Of a stretch of 64,000 bases of DNA, positions 1 to 9,810 are shown in pieces. The position numbers were made by a program, and so were the translations under genes. The notes beneath the pieces are model-generated. The model had not been told where the DNA came from. It worked only from the letters and a program-made list of their open reading frames with translations, and searched no databases. Positions within the stretch are counted from its first letter, which is position 1; each line of letters starts with the position of its first letter. The DNA lies in the NCBI RefSeq assembly GCF_002000025.1, contig NZ_MUZV01000002.1, positions 62,001 to 126,000 of the forward strand, in the 5' to 3' direction. The stretch comes from Cognaticolwellia aestuarii. GTDB taxonomy: Bacteria > Pseudomonadota > Gammaproteobacteria > Enterobacterales > Alteromonadaceae.

Positions 1-220
1 AGCCGTATTCAGGGCTAGTAGCTAAATCACCATAACCGGCAAACTCGGTTAATGGAAACATGATCAGCCCCACATCCAAGCCTGAGGTAAACAAAATGGC
101 GATAAAGGTGAAGGTTTTTACAGGGGTGACACCAACACAGCGTACGTTTCCCCAACGATATAAAATAAATGCAATAGTAGCAAAGGTAAATAAAATACCG
201 GCAGATAACCAAGCTGTCAT
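1..220 (-). CDS. BCCT-family choline/betaine transporter, N-terminal part
   Basis: First 73 codons of an inner-membrane transporter of the betaine/choline/carnitine (BCCT) family, cut by the window edge. The protein begins MTAWLSAGILFTFATIAF, which forms a first hydrophobic helix, followed by a YRWGN element and a second hydrophobic stretch (FTSGLDVGLIMFPLTEF). This arrangement matches the start of BCCT carriers. GGGAGA lies seven bases before the ATG. The gene follows betIBA in the same direction, so it probably imports choline or betaine for that pathway, although a 275-base gap containing a hairpin separates it from betA. Only the N terminus is visible, so the substrate is inferred from context. 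Confidence 0.75.
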   Translation of the reverse strand, partial: MTAWLSAGILFTFATIAFILYRWGNVRCVGVTPVKTFTFIAILFTSGLDVGLIMFPLTEFAGYGDLATSPEYG

Positions 221-339
221 GATTTTCTCCCTGTTGTAAGTTCGATCAATATAAAGATAACTAACTCCTCTTCTTTTTTTATAGTTAGAGTATTCAGTAA
301 CACCTAATAAATCAGTTTTAAATTAGGCTTCAAATGTTA

Positions 340-389
340 ATTGTCGCCGTCATACTGTCGTTTTTATAAAACGAGATGACGGCGATAAT
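340..389 (-). terminator. Hairpin between betA and the BCCT gene
   Basis: Arms 340-353 and 376-389 pair over 14 positions with one mismatch, and an inner stem 359-364/368-373 extends the hairpin. No strong T-run follows on either strand. It may attenuate or end betA transcription before the transporter gene. Confidence 0.5.
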
Positions 390-495
390 TAAGCTCTGAA
401 AGATTACTCGCGATTAATATACCAATGAAAATTCAAGTTGCAGCTTCAGCTGAATCCAACATCTTGATGCGACATAAGTACAAAATATTTTAAAC

Positions 496-2181
496 TTAGT
501 TTGTTGTTCTTTTTGGCAATGCTGAACGTTGTTGCTGCTGCCAGTTTGGATCTATGGTGACTGATGCCTCTGAGGCACTAAGTAACTTACGACCACGAAT
601 AATATCGGCTGCACGTTCTGCAACCATAATGGTTGGTGCATTCAAATTACCATTTGGAATGGTGGGGAAAATTGATGAATCAACCACGCGTAAACTTTCA
701 ATACCATGTACACGAGTTTCTGGGTCAACCACAGCCAGTTCATCAGTGCCCATTTTACATGAGCATGACGGATGATAGGCGCTTTCAACAAATTCACGAA
801 CAAAGCTGTCTATTTCTTCATCGCTTTGAATATGGGTGCCGGGTTGAATTTCTTCACCGCGATATTCATCAAGTGCTTGTTGGTTAATTATTTCTCGGGT
901 TAAGCGCACACATGCGCGAAAGCCTTCGCGGTCATCTTCATGTTCAAGGTAATTAAATAAAATTTCTGGATGTGCTTTTGGATCTGCACAAAGCGCTTTA
1001 ATATGGCCACGGCTTTTAGGCTTGTTATGACCAATATGTACTTGAAAGCCATGACCAGCAAAAGCTTCTTTACCGTCGTAACGCATAGCTGCAGGTAAAA
1101 AATGATATTGTAAATCAGGCCATTCAACACTCGCTTTTGAGCGGATAAAACCACAAGATTCAAAGTGGTTGGTTGATCCTAGTCCTTGCTTACTTAAGAT
1201 CCAACGCACGCCTATTTTTAGTTTGCTAAACCAGTCTAACTTGCCATTTAAAGAGATAGGCTTTTTACATTTAAATTGAAAGTAAAACTCAAGGTGGTCT
1301 TGTAGGTTTTGTCCTACACCAGGTAAATCATGCTTTACTTCAATATTAGCGGCATTAAGTACTGCTTTAGGGCCTATGCCTGATAACTGTAAAATGTGTG
1401 GAGAGCCAACAGAGCCCGCCGATAAAATAACTTCTTTATTTGCTTTTACATCAAATGTTTGTCCCTTGCGCTCATATCTAACACCAACGGCCTTCTTACC
1501 TTCAAGCAGAACTTTGTGTACTAATGCATGGGTTATCACGGTTAAATTGTTACGCGTCATAGCAGGGCGTAAGTAGGCATTGGCTGTTGAACTGCGTACG
1601 CCATTCTTAACGGTCATGTGCATTGGACCAAAGCCTTCTTGCTGTTCGCCATTGTAGTCCTTAGTGGCAAAATAACCGGCTTCAACACCAGCATTTACGA
1701 AAGCTTTGTAAAGTGGGTTTTGCATTTGATTACCGTTGTTGACACCTAAAGGGCCATTTTTGCCGCGATAATCATCCGCATTAAATGCCCAATCTTCTGA
1801 TTTTTTGAAATAGGGTAAACAGTGAGCATAATCCCAGTTTTGAGCGCCATGCTGTTGCCATTCATCAAAGTCTTTTGCATGACCTCGTACATAAACCATA
1901 CCGTTAATTGATGAGGAACCGCCTAACACCTTACCCCGTGGGCAATGCATACGGCGATTATTAAGAAATGGCTCAGGTTGGGTTTCAAATTGCCAAGCGT
2001 ATTTTTTGGTATTCATCGGAATAGATAAGGCAGTGGGCATTTGAATAAAAATGCTTTTATCACTGCCTCCGGTTTCGATCAGTAAAATATTGTTATTACT
2101 GTCTTCACTCAGACGGTTTGCTAATACACAGCCCGCAGAGCCAGCACCAACAATAATATAATCAAATTTTTCGCTTTTCAT
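496..2181 (-). CDS. betA: Choline dehydrogenase BetA
   Basis: FAD-dependent GMC-family oxidoreductase, 561 residues, close to the 556 of the E. coli enzyme. It oxidises choline to betaine aldehyde and can continue to glycine betaine at the inner membrane. The FAD-binding motif GAGSAG is at residues 12-17, the second GMC signature [20 protein letters not shown] near 80-100, and the C-terminal active-site region shows HPSCSCKMG (about 467) and NGNLNAPT (about 511). It is the third gene of betI-betB-betA, 70 bases after betB. Glycine betaine is an osmoprotectant, as expected in a marine organism. The family call is secure. Confidence 0.96.
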   Translation of the reverse strand: MKSEKFDYIIVGAGSAGCVLANRLSEDSNNNILLIETGGSDKSIFIQMPTALSIPMNTKKYAWQFETQPEPFLNNRRMHCPRGKVLGGSSSINGMVYVRGHAKDFDEWQQHGAQNWDYAHCLPYFKKSEDWAFNADDYRGKNGPLGVNNGNQMQNPLYKAFVNAGVEAGYFATKDYNGEQQEGFGPMHMTVKNGVRSSTANAYLRPAMTRNNLTVITHALVHKVLLEGKKAVGVRYERKGQTFDVKANKEVILSAGSVGSPHILQLSGIGPKAVLNAANIEVKHDLPGVGQNLQDHLEFYFQFKCKKPISLNGKLDWFSKLKIGVRWILSKQGLGSTNHFESCGFIRSKASVEWPDLQYHFLPAAMRYDGKEAFAGHGFQVHIGHNKPKSRGHIKALCADPKAHPEILFNYLEHEDDREGFRACVRLTREIINQQALDEYRGEEIQPGTHIQSDEEIDSFVREFVESAYHPSCSCKMGTDELAVVDPETRVHGIESLRVVDSSIFPTIPNGNLNAPTIMVAERAADIIRGRKLLSASEASVTIDPNWQQQQRSALPKRTTN

Positions 2182-2251
2182 TTAAAACCCATTTCAATAA
2201 TTTAGTACGTTTACCACTTTACGGCTTTGCTTTGGACACTAATTTATGTCC

Positions 2252-3715
2252 TTAAAAAGGGCTGTCGAGCTTCTGCAACCCAACATATACCGCTTTAATT
2301 TGTGTATAGTGATTCAATGTTGATAGACCATTTTCGCGACCAATACCTGACTGTTTGTAACCACCAACAGGCATTTCTGCCGGCGATACACCGTAGCTGT
2401 TAATCCAACAAATACCGGCTTGTATTTGATGAACAACACGGTGAGCACGGGTAATATCTTGGGTAAATACACCGGCTGCTAGCCCTAGCTCTGTATTGTT
2501 AGCGCGGCGGATCACTTCGTCTTCATCTTCAAAAGTGAGTACGCTCATCACAGGACCAAAAATTTCTTCACGGCAAATGGTCATTTCATCATGGCAATCG
2601 CCAAAAATAGTGGGCGTGGTAAAGTAGCCGTCAGGTGCATTCTCTGGTTGAATTGCTTTGCCGCCATGGAGCAGGGTTGCACCTTCTTTAATGCCAATAT
2701 CAATGTAGCTTTGTACAAGTTGCTGATGCTTTGCTGAGATAAGTGCACCGAAATTAGTTTTAGGATCCATAGGATCACCAATAATAATATTGTTGCGTGT
2801 GCGCTCGACAAGTTTTTTGATAAAAGCAGGGTAAAGTGATTTTTGTACGAATACACGTGTACCATTAGTACATACTTCACCTTGAGTATAAAAATTACCT
2901 AACATAGCACCTGAAACGGCATTATCGAGGTCTGCATCATCAAAAATAATCAGTGGCGATTTACCGCCAAGCTCCATGGTGACATCTTTTAATGAACTTG
3001 CCGCTGCCGCCATGACTTTTTTGCCAGTACCCACCTCACCAGTAAATGAAATTTTAGCAATTTCAGGGTGATGCGTTAACCAAGCGCCAACCTCTCCAGC
3101 ACCTTGAACGACATTAAATACCCCATCGGGTAAACCTGCTTCAGTAAATATTTCAGCAAGCTTTAATGCGCCTAAAGGGGTTTCTTCAGAAGGTTTGAAA
3201 ATCATTACGTTACCGCAAGCCAATGCTGGTGCTGCTTTCCAACAAGCAATTTGTAATGGATAGTTCCAAGCGCCAATACCAGCGCAAATGCCCAGGGGTT
3301 CACGACGGGTATAATAAAAATCACCATCAACGCTTTGTTGGTTTCCTTCAATGCTAGGTGCTAAGCCAGCAAAAAATTCAATAGAATCCGCACCAGATAA
3401 CACATCTACCACAGAGGCTTCTTGCCATGGTTTACCGGTATCGAGTACTTCAATTTTTGCCAGCTCATCATTGCGTTCACGTAATAACGCAACGGCTTTC
3501 AGCAAAATTCGGCTACGCTCCATTGCGCTCATTGCTGACCAAGTTGCAAAACCAAGCTTTGCGCTTGCTATCGCCTTAGCTTGTACTTGTTCATCAGCAA
3601 CTTCAACTTGGTAAATAACTTTACCGTTTGCTGGATTGATAACATCAAAAGTCTCACCGCTGGTGTTTGCCATATAAGCACCATCGACATAATTTTTATA
3701 ACGTATTAATGACAA
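2252..3715 (-). CDS. betB: Betaine aldehyde dehydrogenase BetB
   Basis: NAD(P)-dependent aldehyde dehydrogenase, 487 residues, converting betaine aldehyde to glycine betaine in the cytoplasm. Visible signatures are the Glu motif MELGGKSP near residue 252 and the catalytic Cys in GEVCTNG near residue 285. The N terminus [14 protein letters not shown] is typical of BetB. Translation appears to start at TTG (3713-3715), because GGAG sits seven bases upstream and no suitable ATG exists before the conserved N terminus. The gene is 18 bases downstream of betI and 70 bases upstream of betA, so the three are very likely one operon. Confidence 0.96.
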   Translation of the reverse strand: MSLIRYKNYVDGAYMANTSGETFDVINPANGKVIYQVEVADEQVQAKAIASAKLGFATWSAMSAMERSRILLKAVALLRERNDELAKIEVLDTGKPWQEASVVDVLSGADSIEFFAGLAPSIEGNQQSVDGDFYYTRREPLGICAGIGAWNYPLQIACWKAAPALACGNVMIFKPSEETPLGALKLAEIFTEAGLPDGVFNVVQGAGEVGAWLTHHPEIAKISFTGEVGTGKKVMAAAASSLKDVTMELGGKSPLIIFDDADLDNAVSGAMLGNFYTQGEVCTNGTRVFVQKSLYPAFIKKLVERTRNNIIIGDPMDPKTNFGALISAKHQQLVQSYIDIGIKEGATLLHGGKAIQPENAPDGYFTTPTIFGDCHDEMTICREEIFGPVMSVLTFEDEDEVIRRANNTELGLAAGVFTQDITRAHRVVHQIQAGICWINSYGVSPAEMPVGGYKQSGIGRENGLSTLNHYTQIKAVYVGLQKLDSPF

Positions 3716-3733
3716 GTAATATCTCCACTTTCG

Positions 3734-4324
3734 TTAATTTAATGAGTTAATTTGCTCGTCTATAAAGCTTTTACATAATTGTTCAGCTTGCTTGAATTCG
3801 GCTTCTGGCTTGGTGCTTAATGCACAGCGTAGCCAAAAACCGTCGATCATGGCTGCCGTTTGTTTAGCTGCTACTTGTGCAGCATCATCGGCTAATAGCT
3901 GACGAAATGAAAAGAGTAGGTTGCTGTATAGTCGCTTGCTGTTGATATTTTGTAATCTTCTTAGCTTAGGATCATGCATTGACTCTGTCCAAAAGCTTAG
4001 CCATGTTTTAATGGCCGGTGTCGAGCGTTGAAAGGGCGTAAAATTAGCCGCTATAATTATTTTTAAGCGCTCGTTCGCATCAATAGGTTTGGCAGAAATC
4101 TGAGCAAGTAGTGCTAATCTTAGTTGCTCTAATAGGTGCATAATAGTGGCTTCAATAAGCCCTTGCTTACCACCAAAATAATGACTAATGATCCCCGAGG
4201 ACAAGCCAGCAATACGGCTAATGGTAACAATGGTTGTGCTTTGTAAACCGAACTCACCAATAGATTCTAAAGTGGCATCGATTAACTGTTGTTTACGTAC
4301 GGGTTTCATTCCAACTTTCGGCAT
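3734..4324 (-). CDS. betI: TetR-family choline-responsive repressor BetI
   Basis: DNA-binding repressor of the bet genes, 196 residues against 195 in E. coli. The N-terminal helix-turn-helix region (LQSTTIVTISRIAGLSSGIISHYF) is preceded by the RKQQLIDATLESIGEFG helix typical of BetI; the remainder is the ligand-binding half, where choline is the known inducer in other bacteria. It is the first gene of betI-betB-betA, so it probably represses its own operon. A perfect palindrome 21 bases upstream of its ATG is the likely operator. The ribosome-binding site is weak. Confidence 0.93.
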   Translation of the reverse strand: MPKVGMKPVRKQQLIDATLESIGEFGLQSTTIVTISRIAGLSSGIISHYFGGKQGLIEATIMHLLEQLRLALLAQISAKPIDANERLKIIIAANFTPFQRSTPAIKTWLSFWTESMHDPKLRRLQNINSKRLYSNLLFSFRQLLADDAAQVAAKQTAAMIDGFWLRCALSTKPEAEFKQAEQLCKSFIDEQINSLN

Positions 4325-4344
4325 AAAGAGCTTTTCTTTTTTAT

Positions 4345-4362
4345 TAATTGAACGTTCAATTA
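4345..4362. promoter_or_regulatory. Candidate BetI operator (18-bp perfect palindrome)
   Basis: TAATTGAACGTTCAATTA is identical to its own reverse complement and lies immediately upstream of betI. The ATTGAACGTTCAAT core has the form expected for a BetI operator. Binding of the adjacent repressor is inferred. Confidence 0.75.
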
Positions 4363-4814
4363 GTTTCTATTCTAATGGTTTTTACACTAATGATCAATTC
4401 AACGATTAAATGTACTCAAGGAGGTTATAGCCGAGTAATCATGAATAAAGTCAATAAATCAAAACCTTAAGTAGCTTTAGTAACGAAAATATTAGTGGTG
4501 AATTTACATCTAAAGGTTAGAGTTCGAAGGATAAGTGATAAAGGTAAAGCTAACTTAAGCACTGAGGGCTCATTCGAGTAATGTTTGATAGTAAAAGTTA
4601 TAGGCTAATTAAGTGATTATTTATCTTGTTCACTGTTGTTTTTTTGGATATAAAATAAACCCTAATAGCGCAAAGAAACCCTAGCTTTATCACGCTAAGG
4701 CTTGAAAAAGACCAAGCTGCTAACGAGTACTTCATTAGTAGCCAATAGGCGCAGAATTGATCATTAAGGTACTGTTAATTTTAAGATGGAGATCAGCTTT
4801 ATCATTTGGTGAAT

Positions 4815-5190
4815 ATGACTCGTATCACTAAAGAAATTCGCCAAAGGCAGCAAATGTTATGGCAACAGGTTATTAGCGTATTCAGTCACTAAACTCGTTA
4901 TTCTCTTGTCCCAATTCGCTCGTTAATTCAAATCCTGGTAGTAACACTAAAGATTTTATTCGAGTTATCGATAATGGTATGAGTATTAGCAAACTAGACA
5001 ACTTAATTGTCGATTTTTACAGCACCAGAGAGAAAAAGTTAGGTAATTGGCTTAGCTTTTTGTTGAAATATTATTGAACAACATGACGGCAGCTTAAGTT
5101 TGTACATAGAGCCGATAAACAAGGGGCAGAGGCAGTAATTGAACTTTCTAGTGATTATTCATTTTATAAAATGAACGGATTAATTTGTTA
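4815..5190 (+). pseudogene. Remnant of an NtrY-type sensor histidine kinase
   Basis: Starting at 4815, 25 codons read ITKEIRQRQQMLWQQVISVF then SH, the approach to the phospho-acceptor His of NtrY-like kinases. A stop at 4890 follows where HELNNS would be expected, and the next codons (SLVPIRSLIQ) still match the usual SLAPI..SL continuation. After a frame change at about 4940 the text continues SNTKDFIRVIDNGMSIS. Near 5080-5149, in further frames, come HDGSLSL and QGAEAVIEL, which resemble the C-terminal end of a kinase ATPase domain. At least one stop and several frameshifts make it non-functional. Much of the ATPase domain is missing. The family assignment rests on short motifs. Confidence 0.6.
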
Positions 5191-5307
5191 ACAACAAGCA
5201 ACTTTGTGGTGCCTTAATTAGCAAACGACTCTGTACGTTTCTTTTTAAAGGTGTCTGCTAGTGTTGTTTTAGTGAATGCCATAGAGCATGTTGGGCATTT
5301 AAATACT

Positions 5308-5344
5308 AATTAGCCAGTACGAGTTTAACAGGTACTGGCTAATT
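5308..5344 (-). terminator. Hairpin downstream of dnaK
   Basis: Perfect 13-bp arms (5308-5320 and 5332-5344, AATTAGCCAGTAC and its complement) with an 11-base loop, 28 bases after the dnaK stop. The sequence that follows on the minus strand is AT-rich but has no pure T-run. Confidence 0.65.
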
Positions 5345-5345
5345 C

Positions 5346-5370
5346 CTAATGCTAATGCTAATGCTAATTG
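5346..5370. repeat. GCTAAT hexanucleotide tandem repeat
   Basis: Four consecutive CTAATG/GCTAAT units lie directly after the dnaK stop codon, between it and the hairpin. A slippage-prone microsatellite with no obvious function. Confidence 0.7.
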
Positions 5371-5371
5371 C

Positions 5372-7255
5372 TTAGCCGTTACTTACATCTTCAAAGTCAG
5401 CATCGATAACGTCATCGTTATTTACTTCGTCGTTAGCTGCACTGGTTTGTTGTGGTGCTTGCTGTGCTTGCATAACTTTACTGTAAGCCTCTTGTAATGC
5501 GGTTTGTCGCATTTCAATGGCGGCTTTATCATTACCATTAACAGCCATTTTAAGTTGCTCGATTAAGCTACTAAGTTCAGTTTTTTGTTCATCGGTAAAA
5601 CTCTCCATTGCCGTTTGTACCGTATGAATCAATTGGTCCGCTTGGTTACGTTGCTCAACCAACTCACGCTTTTGTTTATCTTCATTAGCGTGTAGTTCTG
5701 CATCGTTGACCATGCGATTAACTTCATCTTCGCTTAAACCGCTTGAAGCCGAAATGGTAATACTTTGCTCTTTGCCTGTGGCTTTGTCTTTCGCTGAAAC
5801 ATTTAAAATACCATCTGCATCGATGTCAAAAGTGACCTCTACTTGTACTGAGCCTCGAGGGCCTTGAGCAATGTCAGTTAAGTTAAATTGTCCTAACGAC
5901 TTATTATCCGTTGCCATTTCACGTTGGCCTTGCAGCACATGTACCGTAACTGCTGCTTGATTGTCTTCTGCCGTTGAGAACACTTCAGATGCTCGTGTTG
6001 GTATGGTGGTATTTTTTTCAATAAGCTTAGTCATTACACCGCCTAAGGTTTCAATACCTAGTGACAATGGTGTTACATCAAGTAACAGTACATCACCTAC
6101 TGTGCCAGACAATACACCCGCTTGAATAGCTGCTCCCATGGCAACGGCTTCATCAGGGTTCACATCTTTACGCGGTTCTTTACCAAAAAAGGCTTTTACA
6201 GCGTCTTGTACCTTTGGCATACGTGTTTGACCACCCACCAAAATAACTTCGCTGATATCACTTTTGCTTAAACCGGCATCTTTTAACGCTTGTTCACATG
6301 GCGCTAGGGTACTTTTAACTAAATCATCGACTAACGATTCTAATTTAGCGCGAGTTACCTGCACGTTTAAATGCTTCGGGCCACTGGCGTCCGCTGTTAC
6401 ATACGGCAAGTTAACGTCAGTTTGTAGTGCTGATGATAGCTCTATTTTCGCTTTTTCAGCAGCTTCTTTAATACGCTGTAAAGCTAATGGGTCTTGCTTA
6501 ACATCAATGCCACTGTCTTTTTTGAATTCATCAGCAAGGTAATTAATCAGACGTAAATCAAAATCTTCACCGCCTAAAAAGGTATCACCATTGGTGGCTA
6601 ATACTTCAAATTGTTTCTCACCATCAACGTTAGCTATTTCAATAATTGAGACATCAAAAGTACCACCACCTAAATCGTAAACGGCAACTTTCTGATCTGC
6701 TTTACTGCTCTTATCAACACCGTAAGCAAGTGCTGCAGCAGTTGGCTCGTTAATGATTCGTTTAACGTTAAGGCCGGCAATTTTACCTGCATCTTTCGTC
6801 GCTTGGCGTTGTGAGTCGTTAAAGTAAGCCGGTACGGTAATAACCGCTTCTGTCACTGTTTCACCTAAGTAAGCTTGGGCATCTTTTTTCAGTTTACGTA
6901 ACAGCTGTGCTGATACTTCTTGTGGTGATAATTTTTTGCCATTGACTTGCACCCAGGCATCGCCGTTGTCTGCTTTAACAATTTTATAAGGTGCTAGCTT
7001 GATGTCTTTTTGCACTTCTTTGTCATCAAATTTACGGCCAATTAGACGCTTAATAGCGAATAAGGTGTTTTCGGAGTTGGTGACCGATTGTCTTTTTGCT
7101 GGTTGTCCGGCTAATGTTTCACTGTTTGCATACGCAACAACAGAAGGGGTTGTACGGCTACCTTCAGCATTTTCAATAATTTTTGCTACGCCACCTTCCA
7201 TTACCGATACACATGAGTTTGTTGTGCCTAAATCAATACCAATAGTCTTAGTCAT
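5372..7255 (-). CDS. dnaK: Hsp70 chaperone DnaK
   Basis: ATP-dependent Hsp70 chaperone, 627 residues (E. coli DnaK has 638). The N-terminal ATPase domain contains [10 protein letters not shown] (7-16) and [12 protein letters not shown] (about 193); the substrate-binding domain and lid follow, and the protein ends in an acidic [10 protein letters not shown] tail typical of true DnaK rather than HscA/HscC. Neither grpE nor dnaJ is adjacent; its neighbours are a Crp/Fnr-like regulator and the J-protein CbpA. This suggests a second DnaK copy outside the standard grpE-dnaK-dnaJ locus, although the rest of the genome is not visible. AGGT lies about eight bases before the ATG. Confidence 0.95.
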   Translation of the reverse strand: MTKTIGIDLGTTNSCVSVMEGGVAKIIENAEGSRTTPSVVAYANSETLAGQPAKRQSVTNSENTLFAIKRLIGRKFDDKEVQKDIKLAPYKIVKADNGDAWVQVNGKKLSPQEVSAQLLRKLKKDAQAYLGETVTEAVITVPAYFNDSQRQATKDAGKIAGLNVKRIINEPTAAALAYGVDKSSKADQKVAVYDLGGGTFDVSIIEIANVDGEKQFEVLATNGDTFLGGEDFDLRLINYLADEFKKDSGIDVKQDPLALQRIKEAAEKAKIELSSALQTDVNLPYVTADASGPKHLNVQVTRAKLESLVDDLVKSTLAPCEQALKDAGLSKSDISEVILVGGQTRMPKVQDAVKAFFGKEPRKDVNPDEAVAMGAAIQAGVLSGTVGDVLLLDVTPLSLGIETLGGVMTKLIEKNTTIPTRASEVFSTAEDNQAAVTVHVLQGQREMATDNKSLGQFNLTDIAQGPRGSVQVEVTFDIDADGILNVSAKDKATGKEQSITISASSGLSEDEVNRMVNDAELHANEDKQKRELVEQRNQADQLIHTVQTAMESFTDEQKTELSSLIEQLKMAVNGNDKAAIEMRQTALQEAYSKVMQAQQAPQQTSAANDEVNNDDVIDADFEDVSNG

Positions 7256-7580
7256 AATATTTACCTGCTTCTTTTAATTAACTTCATAAAATAGGTCTGA
7301 TGCTTTAAGGCTATTACCCAGTAAGCAGTTTGACCGTATAAACAGCCTTTGCTGTTTGGTTAGTGGAGCTATAGTACGCAAGGTAAGGAAATGCTTCTGT
7401 CACAAATATGACAGTAAAGATAAAAATTATATTTATTTTTGTATTCGTTTTTTTTAAATTAATAAATCAATGGGTTACTGATTGTTTTGACAGTGCAATA
7501 TAACGAGAAAGTTGTTTAGCTTTTGCTATATGGCGGCAACTAGGTAGAATAAATTACTCGCTTACCTTAACGCTCAAGTT
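7256..7580. promoter_or_regulatory. Divergent promoter region between dnaK and the Crp-like gene
   Basis: 325 bases without a gene. It must hold the promoters for dnaK (minus) and the regulator (plus). A small hairpin (7340-7346/7351-7357, AAACAGC and complement) falls in the probable dnaK leader. I could not identify a convincing sigma-32 promoter or a TGTGA-type Crp site by eye. Confidence 0.5.
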
Positions 7581-7589
7581 TTGTTAACT

Positions 7590-8375
7590 ATGAATTTAAC
7601 TATGAACAAAAATGTTAGTCATTTACCACAACAAGCTAATCCGGTATTAGTTAAACAAGCTAATATTTTTGCCGATTTACCGAGCAAGCTTATCGAAGAT
7701 TTTCAGCAAGAGTTTCAGCTTGATGTATGGCGTAAGGGCGATTATGTTAATTCCGATATTCTCATGCAGCGTTTTTTTGTTGTCATTGATGGTCAGTTAG
7801 AAATAAAGCAAAGTAACCCAGATACCGGTAGGGAAGTGACACTCGATATGCTTTATGCTGGTGATTGTTTTGATTTGATGGTGCTATTGGATAACCAACC
7901 CCATAATGTGATTATTTCACCGTTAACTTCAGTCAAGTTACTCTCGGTTAAGCTTGATACTATGCGTCATTGGTTATGGACTTACCCTGAATTTAATCAG
8001 CAGTTTATGCCTTACTTAGCACAAAAAATGCGTGAAAAAGAACAGCAAGCTAGTAACCTTATTTTACATGATGTACCTACGCGATTAAGCCGTATAATTT
8101 TAAATCATATCAATAAAATTAAGTTTTATACTGGTAGTAAAGCCCAAGAGCATCAACACCATTTGGTTAATGGCTTCAATGATGACACCTTAGCGCGTAT
8201 GACAGGCTCGGTAAGACAGGTGATTAATAAGCAGTTACAGCTATGGAAAAAAGCTGGCACGCTTGATAAAAAGCGTAACCAGCTTATTGTTAAAGATTTA
8301 GAGGCATTAGAGGCAGAGGCGAAATTTACTGAAAAGTTACCTAATGCGCCTTTATTACCAACCAAGAAAAGGTAG
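7590..8375 (+). CDS. Crp/Fnr-family transcriptional regulator
   Basis: About 261 residues. The N-terminal half (roughly 25-150) resembles a cyclic-nucleotide-binding beta-roll with the typical RFFVVIDGQLEI and YAGDCFDLMVLLD segments. The C-terminal part holds a Crp-type winged helix in which GFNDDTLARMTGSVRQVINK matches the recognition helix region. No Fnr-type cysteine cluster is visible, so oxygen sensing by Fe-S is unlikely. The start is uncertain: TTG 7581, ATG 7590 and ATG 7602 are in frame and none has a good ribosome-binding site. It is divergent from dnaK and convergent with cbpA, so it may control these chaperone genes (inference). Confidence 0.85.
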   Translation: MNLTMNKNVSHLPQQANPVLVKQANIFADLPSKLIEDFQQEFQLDVWRKGDYVNSDILMQRFFVVIDGQLEIKQSNPDTGREVTLDMLYAGDCFDLMVLLDNQPHNVIISPLTSVKLLSVKLDTMRHWLWTYPEFNQQFMPYLAQKMREKEQQASNLILHDVPTRLSRIILNHINKIKFYTGSKAQEHQHHLVNGFNDDTLARMTGSVRQVINKQLQLWKKAGTLDKKRNQLIVKDLEALEAEAKFTEKLPNAPLLPTKKR

Positions 8376-8390
8376 CTGTTAGTTTCGAAC

Positions 8391-8431
8391 TGTCAGCTTT
8401 AAGTCATCAGCTTTAAGCTGTCAGTTTTAAG
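8391..8431. repeat. Threefold imperfect repeat of TGTCAGCTTTAAG
   Basis: Three successive units (8391-8403, 8404-8417, 8418-8431) follow the regulator's stop codon. AAGCTGTCAG at 8415-8424 also pairs with CTGACAGCTT at 8496-8505, which overlaps the cbpA stop, so the block may act as a terminator between convergent genes. Confidence 0.6.
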
Positions 8432-8503
8432 TAAAAGCCAAGCCAAGCGTTTACCATCAAACTCAGATGAATCTTCAGTTACTGGTGACTGATAGCTGAC
8501 AGC

Positions 8504-9451
8504 TTAACACTTTCTTTTCCCTTCAATTTCTTTTAGTTGTTGATACAGTGCTTGCTCTTCTTCCGTTAAGCTTTTTGGCAAAGTAATTTTTAATTTTACA
8601 AAAAAGTCACCCGCAACCTTACCAGGTAAGCCTCGGCCTTTTAAACGCATTTTACTGCCGCTACTGGTAAATTTAGGCAAGGTTAAATCTATTATGCCTG
8701 TTGGTGTTGGTAGCTTTATTTTATCACCTAAAGCTGCTTGCCATGGGCTAATGGCAAGTTCGGTGGTAACATCTGCGCCTTCAACACTATATAAAGGAGT
8801 GGGGTTAAAGCCAACCTCGATATATAAGTCACCATTAGGTCCACCAGCAAAGCCCGCTTCACCTTGCTTTTGTAAGCGAATTTTTTGACCGGCTTTAATA
8901 CCCTTAGGAATATTAATTTTTAAGGTGCGCTCTTTTGTTTGCATATGTCCTTGCGAACCAGCAACCTGCTCACGCAGGGTAATATTTCGCGTTGCTCCGG
9001 TGTAGGAGTCTTGCAAATCAATCATGATCTTTGTTTGGCTATCTTTTCCTTTAGCCTGTCGACGACTGGAATGGTGAGCGCCTGTTGTATGTTGGTTTCC
9101 ACCAAAGCCGCTACCGAATAAGGATTCAAAAAAATCACTAAAATCACCTTGCCCGGCACTGTTGAAGCTACCACTACCTTGATGAAATTGCTCTTGCCAA
9201 TTTGGTGGTGGTGTAAAACCTGATTGTCCACCTTGCCAGTTACTGCCAAGTTGGTCGTAGGCTGCGCGTTTTTCTTTGTCACGTAGCACTTCATAAGCTT
9301 CATTGATGTCTTTAAAGCGGCTTTCGGCATCTTTTTCTTTACTAACATCAGGGTGATACTTGCGCGCTAACTTTCGATATGATTTTTTAATGTCATCTTG
9401 AGACGCGGTTTTATCAACGTCCATAATTTTATAGTAATCTTTGTAATTCAC
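8504..9451 (-). CDS. cbpA: J-domain co-chaperone CbpA
   Basis: DnaJ class II co-chaperone (curved-DNA-binding protein A type), 315 residues. The J domain occupies residues 1-70 with the HPD tripeptide at 33-35. A Gly/Phe/Ser-rich linker follows (about 75-125), then the two-lobed C-terminal substrate-binding region. The cysteine-rich zinc finger of DnaJ is absent, which separates CbpA from DnaJ. The start is GTG (9449-9451), supported by a strong AGGAGG five bases upstream. It lies near dnaK, which suggests that the two proteins work together. No CbpM gene is adjacent. Confidence 0.93.
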   Translation of the reverse strand: MNYKDYYKIMDVDKTASQDDIKKSYRKLARKYHPDVSKEKDAESRFKDINEAYEVLRDKEKRAAYDQLGSNWQGGQSGFTPPPNWQEQFHQGSGSFNSAGQGDFSDFFESLFGSGFGGNQHTTGAHHSSRRQAKGKDSQTKIMIDLQDSYTGATRNITLREQVAGSQGHMQTKERTLKINIPKGIKAGQKIRLQKQGEAGFAGGPNGDLYIEVGFNPTPLYSVEGADVTTELAISPWQAALGDKIKLPTPTGIIDLTLPKFTSSGSKMRLKGRGLPGKVAGDFFVKLKITLPKSLTEEEQALYQQLKEIEGKRKC

Positions 9452-9810
9452 AGTAACCTCCTGTGTAAATAAATTTGCAGTTGACGATTATGACTGCTTT
9501 GGCAAATATGGCTTGAAGTAAAAAATTCAACTTTATAGCTAAATAACGTCAGTGCCGCGTAAACTACTGTAGCCAAGAATGCTTTTTAAACGTCTGAATT
9601 CTAATATTGCGCCTTTATTTAAGTCACTTAGCTAATGGTTTTATAAATCAATAGCTTGTAAAGTAACCTAGCTTGAGTCGAGGTTAAATAGTCTACATTA
9701 ATGGTGCTAGTATAAAATAAACAAAAATACATAAATGTCAGTTATGTGACACATGTATGAAAATATGCGATGTTTAACTGTAATAATATTAACTCGATTA
9801 AAGAGAAGCT
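9452..9810. other. Intergenic region upstream of cbpA and the acetyltransferase
   Basis: 359 AT-rich bases holding the divergent promoters. Nothing specific was recognised; a TATGTGACACATGTA stretch near 9740 only loosely resembles a Crp site. Confidence 0.4.

Larger units (their letters stand above)
4363..5371. other. Gene-free 1-kb stretch with decayed DNA
   Basis: No intact gene is seen here. The first part (4363-4800) has many stops in all frames. A histidine-kinase remnant lies at 4815-5149, and a perfect hairpin and a GCTAAT hexamer repeat precede the end of dnaK. Confidence 0.7.

Noticed and set aside
900-1163. Alternative frame inside betA, and the many similar frames antisense or offset to other genes
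   Set aside because: They overlap well-supported genes completely and have no motifs or start signals of their own.
7256-7450. Sigma-32 promoter of dnaK
   Set aside because: The best match (CCTTGCG with CACTAA about 11 bases later) is too far from the consensus to report as a feature.
9735-9755. Crp-like site TATGTGACACATGTA
   Set aside because: Only one half matches TGTGA and the second half does not match TCACA at the right spacing.
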